From positions 1-64,000 of the forward strand of contig JAQBPB010000083.1 in the NCBI GenBank assembly GCA_028287745.1: a stretch of 64,000 nt of DNA, in the 5' to 3' direction. This document shows positions 60,941-64,000 of the stretch, piece by piece; within the stretch, counting starts at the first letter, position 1, and each line of letters starts with the position of its first letter. A program made the position numbers and the translations under genes. The notes beneath the pieces are model-generated. The model had not been told where the DNA came from. It searched no databases and saw only the letters and a list, made by a program, of their open reading frames with translations. Source of the DNA: Chloroflexota bacterium (GTDB lineage: Bacteria > Chloroflexota > Chloroflexia > Chloroheliales > Chloroheliaceae).

Positions 60941-62548
60941 CTACGGCTTCCTGTTCTGAATAAATTCTTCTTGGATTTGAACTTTTTTAACTTTCCCGCT
61001 ACTGGTCATGGGCAAACTCTCTACAAACTGGAAATAGTCAGGCAGCTTGAAATCAGCCAGTTTACCTCGTAAAAACTCTCGCAATTCGATTTCTTCAGCC
61101 CGGTGGCCCGGTTTCAACCTGATACAGGCCATCGATTTCTCGCCCAGTACCGGGTCTGGCACCCCGACAACGGCGACTTCCAGCACCGCCGGGTGCCTGT
61201 AATACAATTCTTCCACCTCGCGGGGATAGATTTTATACCCGCCCCGGTTTATCATTTCCTTCTTGCGCCCGACAATGCGAATATTCTCGTCAGCATCAAC
61301 CGTTGCCAGGTCGCCCGTATAAAACCAGCCTTCCCTGTCGAAGGCGGCGGCGGTAGCTTCCGGTAATTTATAATAACCCTTCATTACCCCGCTGGACCGG
61401 CAGACCAACTCGCCAACCTCGCCCACCGGGGCTTTCTCGCCATCATCATTGATAATCTTGATTTCCACTCCCGGCAGCGCCCGGCCGACCGTTTCGGAAC
61501 GGGTCCGGTCATCATCCTCAAACCGGGTCATCGTCAAACAGGGTGAGGTCTCAGTCAGGCCGTAGGCGCTTATTATATTCATACCCATTTCCTGGCGAAT
61601 TCGCCGGATGATTTCAGCCGGGGCCGGGGCCGCCGCGATAAGACCGGTGCGCAGGCTTGAAAGGTCAAACCGGTTGAAGTTAGGATAGTTTAACTCCAGA
61701 ATAAACATAGTCGGCACCCCATGATGAATGGTAATGCGCTCGGTCTCCACCAAAGATAAGGCTTCTTCCGGTCTGAAAAGGTCAAGCAATACCAGGGAAG
61801 CCCCACTAACGTAAGCTGTCAGGACAGTAGCGGTAATGCCGAAAACATGGAAAAGAGGCACCGCTACCAGGTAACGGTCTTCTTCGGTAGACTCAAGGCC
61901 TTCCGCCAGCATTATAGCGTTTGTGACCAGGTTGTAATGGGTCAGCATTACTCCTTTGGGTTGGCCGGTGGTGCCGCTGGTATATAGAATTGTAAAAAGG
62001 TCCTGCTCCGGGGCAAGCTGGATTGCCGGTAAAGATGTGCCGGGTGTTTCGTTTAAAAGCGACTCCCAGCTAATCAGGCCCGGGCCACCCTGCGACTGGC
62101 CGATTACTACGATATGTGCCAGTTCCGGCAGGTCCGGCCGCAATTCCTTTAGTAGCTCAATATAATCGCAATCGCTAAAGCTGGCGCAGGTAATTACGGC
62201 CTTAGCGCCGCTATTGCGCAGGATGTAGGAAAGTTCCTGGCGGCGAAATCGCACATTCAACGGGACCAGAATAGCCCCTAACCGGGCTACCGCAAAATAG
62301 GCAATAACAAACTCGGTCCAATTTGGCATAATCAGAGCGATACGGTCGCCTTTGCGCAAGCCATGGTGGTGCAGTCCGGCCGCGCATTGCTCGGCCAGGC
62401 GCTTTACTTCATTGAAGCTATACCTCCGGCTCCCGAAAACTAGGGCCTCACGCTCTGGAAATGCCGCCGCTGAATGCTCTAATATCTGCCAGATATTCAG
62501 CGATTTAAGCTCAGAATAACTTACCTTCTGATTTTCCCCGGATGGCAT
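60941..62548 (-). CDS. Acyl-CoA synthetase / AMP-dependent ligase
   Basis: A 535-aa adenylate-forming enzyme. P-loop-like TILYTSGTTGQPKGVMLTH (A3 motif, about 185-203), ISAYGLTETSP (A5), and WFYTGDLATVDADENIRIVGRKKEMINRGGYKI (A7/A8) are all intact. MTSSGKVKK near the C-terminus carries the catalytic Lys of motif A10. The chain length and substrate are unknown; medium- to long-chain fatty acids or a aryl acid are typical. It is the first gene of the minus run that continues to argC and the amidohydrolase, with only 14 to 65 nt between genes. Confidence 0.92.
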   Translation of the reverse strand: MPSGENQKVSYSELKSLNIWQILEHSAAAFPEREALVFGSRRYSFNEVKRLAEQCAAGLHHHGLRKGDRIALIMPNWTEFVIAYFAVARLGAILVPLNVRFRRQELSYILRNSGAKAVITCASFSDCDYIELLKELRPDLPELAHIVVIGQSQGGPGLISWESLLNETPGTSLPAIQLAPEQDLFTILYTSGTTGQPKGVMLTHYNLVTNAIMLAEGLESTEEDRYLVAVPLFHVFGITATVLTAYVSGASLVLLDLFRPEEALSLVETERITIHHGVPTMFILELNYPNFNRFDLSSLRTGLIAAAPAPAEIIRRIRQEMGMNIISAYGLTETSPCLTMTRFEDDDRTRSETVGRALPGVEIKIINDDGEKAPVGEVGELVCRSSGVMKGYYKLPEATAAAFDREGWFYTGDLATVDADENIRIVGRKKEMINRGGYKIYPREVEELYYRHPAVLEVAVVGVPDPVLGEKSMACIRLKPGHRAEEIELREFLRGKLADFKLPDYFQFVESLPMTSSGKVKKVQIQEEFIQNRKP

Positions 62549-62803
62549 AGTAGCGCTCCTTCCCTAAATCCTGAATGAAAAATGGCCGGTTACGTAGCCG
62601 GGCGGCCGGGTAACTTTAAGTAAAAAGTTCAACTTATGTGATACCGGGTAATCTAATCAACCGGGTTCAATATTCCCTGGACTGCGTGACCGGCCCACAT
62701 TCCGTGCACTATATTATAACAAATCAGCCAAAATCTTATTCCGAATAGCATTTACAACGGCAGCGGGTTACCCAAATTACGCTGAATACTCCGTAAACCA
62801 GGG

Positions 62804-63050
62804 TTTGACACACTTTTGATTAATTAATAGAGGTTTCCACCCCCATGTCATCCTGAGCCGAGGCGAAGGGTTCCGGCTCCTTGGGCTACCGTTAAAGGGA
62901 TAACCTGTCCAAATTTTAACCTGTCTTTATCTATAGTCTGGTTACTTGCTTTCGCCAACGCCGCCGGGTATCACCTGGGTGCCTTCGGCAGCGGCTCAGG
63001 ATAACATGCCTGGAAAGTTGCCTTTCCTGTCAGACAGGTAATGTGTCAAA
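62804..63050. mobile_element. MITE-like element with imperfect terminal inverted repeats
   Basis: A 247-bp stretch is bounded by TTTGACACA (62804-62812) and its complement TGTGTCAAA (63042-63050). About 40 nt further in on each side are matching blocks of CATGTYATCCTGAGCCG type (62844-62870 and 62982-63008), which agree over about 24 of 27 positions. It encodes no protein. The inner block resembles a repeat I recall as widespread in bacterial genomes (TCATCCTGAGC...GAAGG). A direct target-site duplication is not obvious. Confidence 0.6.
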
Positions 63051-63177
63051 TCTTGCCTTACACAGCACCGAGCCCCAAAGTAAGGCAGTACGCGCTGAAC
63101 AACGCCCTGCCCGGTTTGGGCAGGATATTTTGAGCAAAACTTAACCATTAAATCGATTTATTAAAGTTTGTCAGGTA

Positions 63178-63186
63178 TGTTATAAT
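63178..63186 (+). promoter_or_regulatory. Extended -10 promoter before the folD-like gene
   Basis: TG-T-TATAAT (63178-63186) is a perfect extended -10 element, with only a poor -35. Transcription would start near 63193, about 80 nt before the gene. Confidence 0.5.
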
Positions 63187-63271
63187 TCCAGGTAAATTAA
63201 TCTACCAACCTGAGCTCAAAGTTGAGCCAATTGCTCCATTGGCCGGGGCGGACATTTAGAGGGATAGCTGC

Positions 63272-64000
63272 TTGTCAAATGATAATTCCACCTTTATTGG
63301 GCGTGGAGCGACCGGGCTAATGGATACTGCTAAAATCCTGGAAGGACGCAGCCTGGCGAAGGAAAAACGGGCCCAACTCAAGGCCGACGCGGCCGAATTT
63401 GCCGCCCAAACCGGCTATGCCCCTGGGCTGGCCGTTAACCTGATCGGGGAAGACCCCAGTTCGATTGCTTATACCCGCACCCTGATTAAAAGTGCCACCG
63501 ACCTGGGCTTTAATGGTTCCAGCCGGGTGCTGCCCATCTCGGTTTCACTGGATGAATTCAAACAGTCCCTGACCGAACTGAATAACGACCCTAAAGTTCA
63601 CGGCATCACCGTGCAATGGCCCACCCCTCCCCAGATTACTTTTGAGGACGTGGTTAGCATACTCGACCCGCGCAAGGACGTAGACGGTTATAACCCGCTG
63701 CTGCTCGGCCGGTTGTATGAGCAGATGGAAACTTTTGTCCCGGCTACCCCGCTGGGTGGGATTCAGCTTTTAAAACACTACGGCTATAACGTACGCGGCA
63801 AGTCCTGCTTGCTAATCGGTCACGGCGTAACCGTCGGACGGCCCCTGTTAGCCCTGCTTTTGGCCGAACACGCCAGCCTGATGATCGTGGATAAAAGCAC
63901 ACCCAAAGACCTGTTCAAGCTCTATGCCGGGCAAGCCGATTTTATCTTCTGCGCCGCCGGAGCACCCGGCATCCTGACCGGCGATATGGTCAAGCCGGGC
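63272..64000 (+). CDS. folD: FolD-like methylenetetrahydrofolate dehydrogenase/cyclohydrolase, catalytic Lys replaced (partial, 3' end outside window)
   Basis: The first 243 codons of a FolD-type protein are present; the rest lies beyond the window. FolD normally oxidises 5,10-methylene-THF with NADP and then opens the methenyl ring. Family blocks visible are EDPSSIAYTRTLIKSATDLGF, VHGITVQWPTPP (with the conserved Gln), DPRKDVDGYNPLLLGRL and FVPATPLGGIQLL. The lysine of the Y-x3-K motif is Leu here (Y-T-R-T-L), the nucleotide-loop GRSxxVGxP reads GHGVTVGRP, and TPLGC reads TPLGG. A GAGGGA site suits TTG 63272; ATG 63320 is an alternative and matches the usual FolD start. It is therefore a divergent paralogue that may have lost cyclohydrolase activity. 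Confidence 0.85.
   Translation, partial: MSNDNSTFIGRGATGLMDTAKILEGRSLAKEKRAQLKADAAEFAAQTGYAPGLAVNLIGEDPSSIAYTRTLIKSATDLGFNGSSRVLPISVSLDEFKQSLTELNNDPKVHGITVQWPTPPQITFEDVVSILDPRKDVDGYNPLLLGRLYEQMETFVPATPLGGIQLLKHYGYNVRGKSCLLIGHGVTVGRPLLALLLAEHASLMIVDKSTPKDLFKLYAGQADFIFCAAGAPGILTGDMVKPG

Larger units (their letters stand above)
62549..63271. other. 723-nt intergenic region with inverted-repeat element and promoter
   Basis: Divergent gap between the acyl-CoA ligase and the folD-like gene. It contains the MITE-like element (62804-63050), a small palindrome (63026-63038), and an extended -10 promoter (63178-63186). The ligase promoter must be near 62600-62750. No coding sequence is visible. Confidence 0.6.

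Noticed and set aside
1-64000. tRNA, rRNA or CRISPR array
   Set aside because: No T-arm-like or repeat-spacer pattern was seen on either strand.

Overview
The window reads as ordinary bacterial chromosome: dense, mostly short operons on both strands, GC about 50-55 percent, with AT-rich intergenic gaps. I see no rRNA, tRNA, phage, plasmid or CRISPR. Long Ala/Thr(/Gly) linkers behind lipoprotein signals (OppA-type protein, intradiol dioxygenase-like protein), many soluble PAS/receiver histidine kinases, GT87/GT39-type membrane glycosyltransferases and a Coryne-type GlgA suggest a Chloroflexota member. This is inference from gene style, not from a marker gene.

Layout. 1-1.8 kb: tail of a membrane protein and a sugar-type ABC lipoprotein. 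1.9-4.4 kb: cydAB (bd oxidase) with a Rex-like operator on its promoter. 4.5-8.4 kb: PRC-barrel protein, one-TM protein, a DnaJ-type chaperone and an unrecognised two-domain protein. 8.5-13.8 kb (minus): DEDDh exonuclease, alpha/beta hydrolase, Mrp ATPase, superoxide dismutase, MetC-like PLP enzyme. 13.9-18 kb (minus): peptide ABC transporter binding protein and two permeases, with no ATPases. 18.4-23.7 kb: exported intradiol dioxygenase-like protein, membrane protein, a LITAF-like zinc-ribbon protein, VOC and HEAT-like proteins. 23.9-33.5 kb: two histidine kinases, L-lactate dehydrogenase, CoA-transferase, Mug glycosylase coupled to a GH38-like hydrolase, hemerythrin. 33.6-37.8 kb (minus): malQ-glgC-glgA glycogen operon. 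38-45.7 kb: MutS-like ATPase, small hydrophilic protein with a large hairpin, XRE-TPR regulator, MFS transporter, S9 peptidase. 45.8-49.8 kb: receiver-GGDEF-EAL protein, FAH-family enzyme behind a long leader, pyroglutamyl peptidase. 49.8-57.6 kb: two membrane glycosyltransferases, a three-repeat membrane protein, M20 amidohydrolase, GNAT, receiver-kinase hybrid. 58.1-64 kb: YtcJ-like amidohydrolase, argC, acyl-CoA ligase, a MITE-like inverted-repeat element and the start of a divergent folD.

Together the genes suggest a facultative heterotroph: low-oxygen respiration (CydAB), lactate formation, oxygen and redox defence (SOD, hemerythrin, Rex-like site), glycogen storage, and peptide/amino-acid uptake and breakdown (Opp, S9, Pcp, M20). 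The points most worth a second look are the FolD-like protein with Leu at the catalytic Lys position, the 247-bp inverted-repeat element just upstream of it, the Mrp ATPase lacking its CxxC, the Rex-like operator on cydAB, the LITAF-like protein, the 98-nt hairpin at 40250-40347, and a possible uracil-DNA-glycosylase-like domain in the 420-aa protein.
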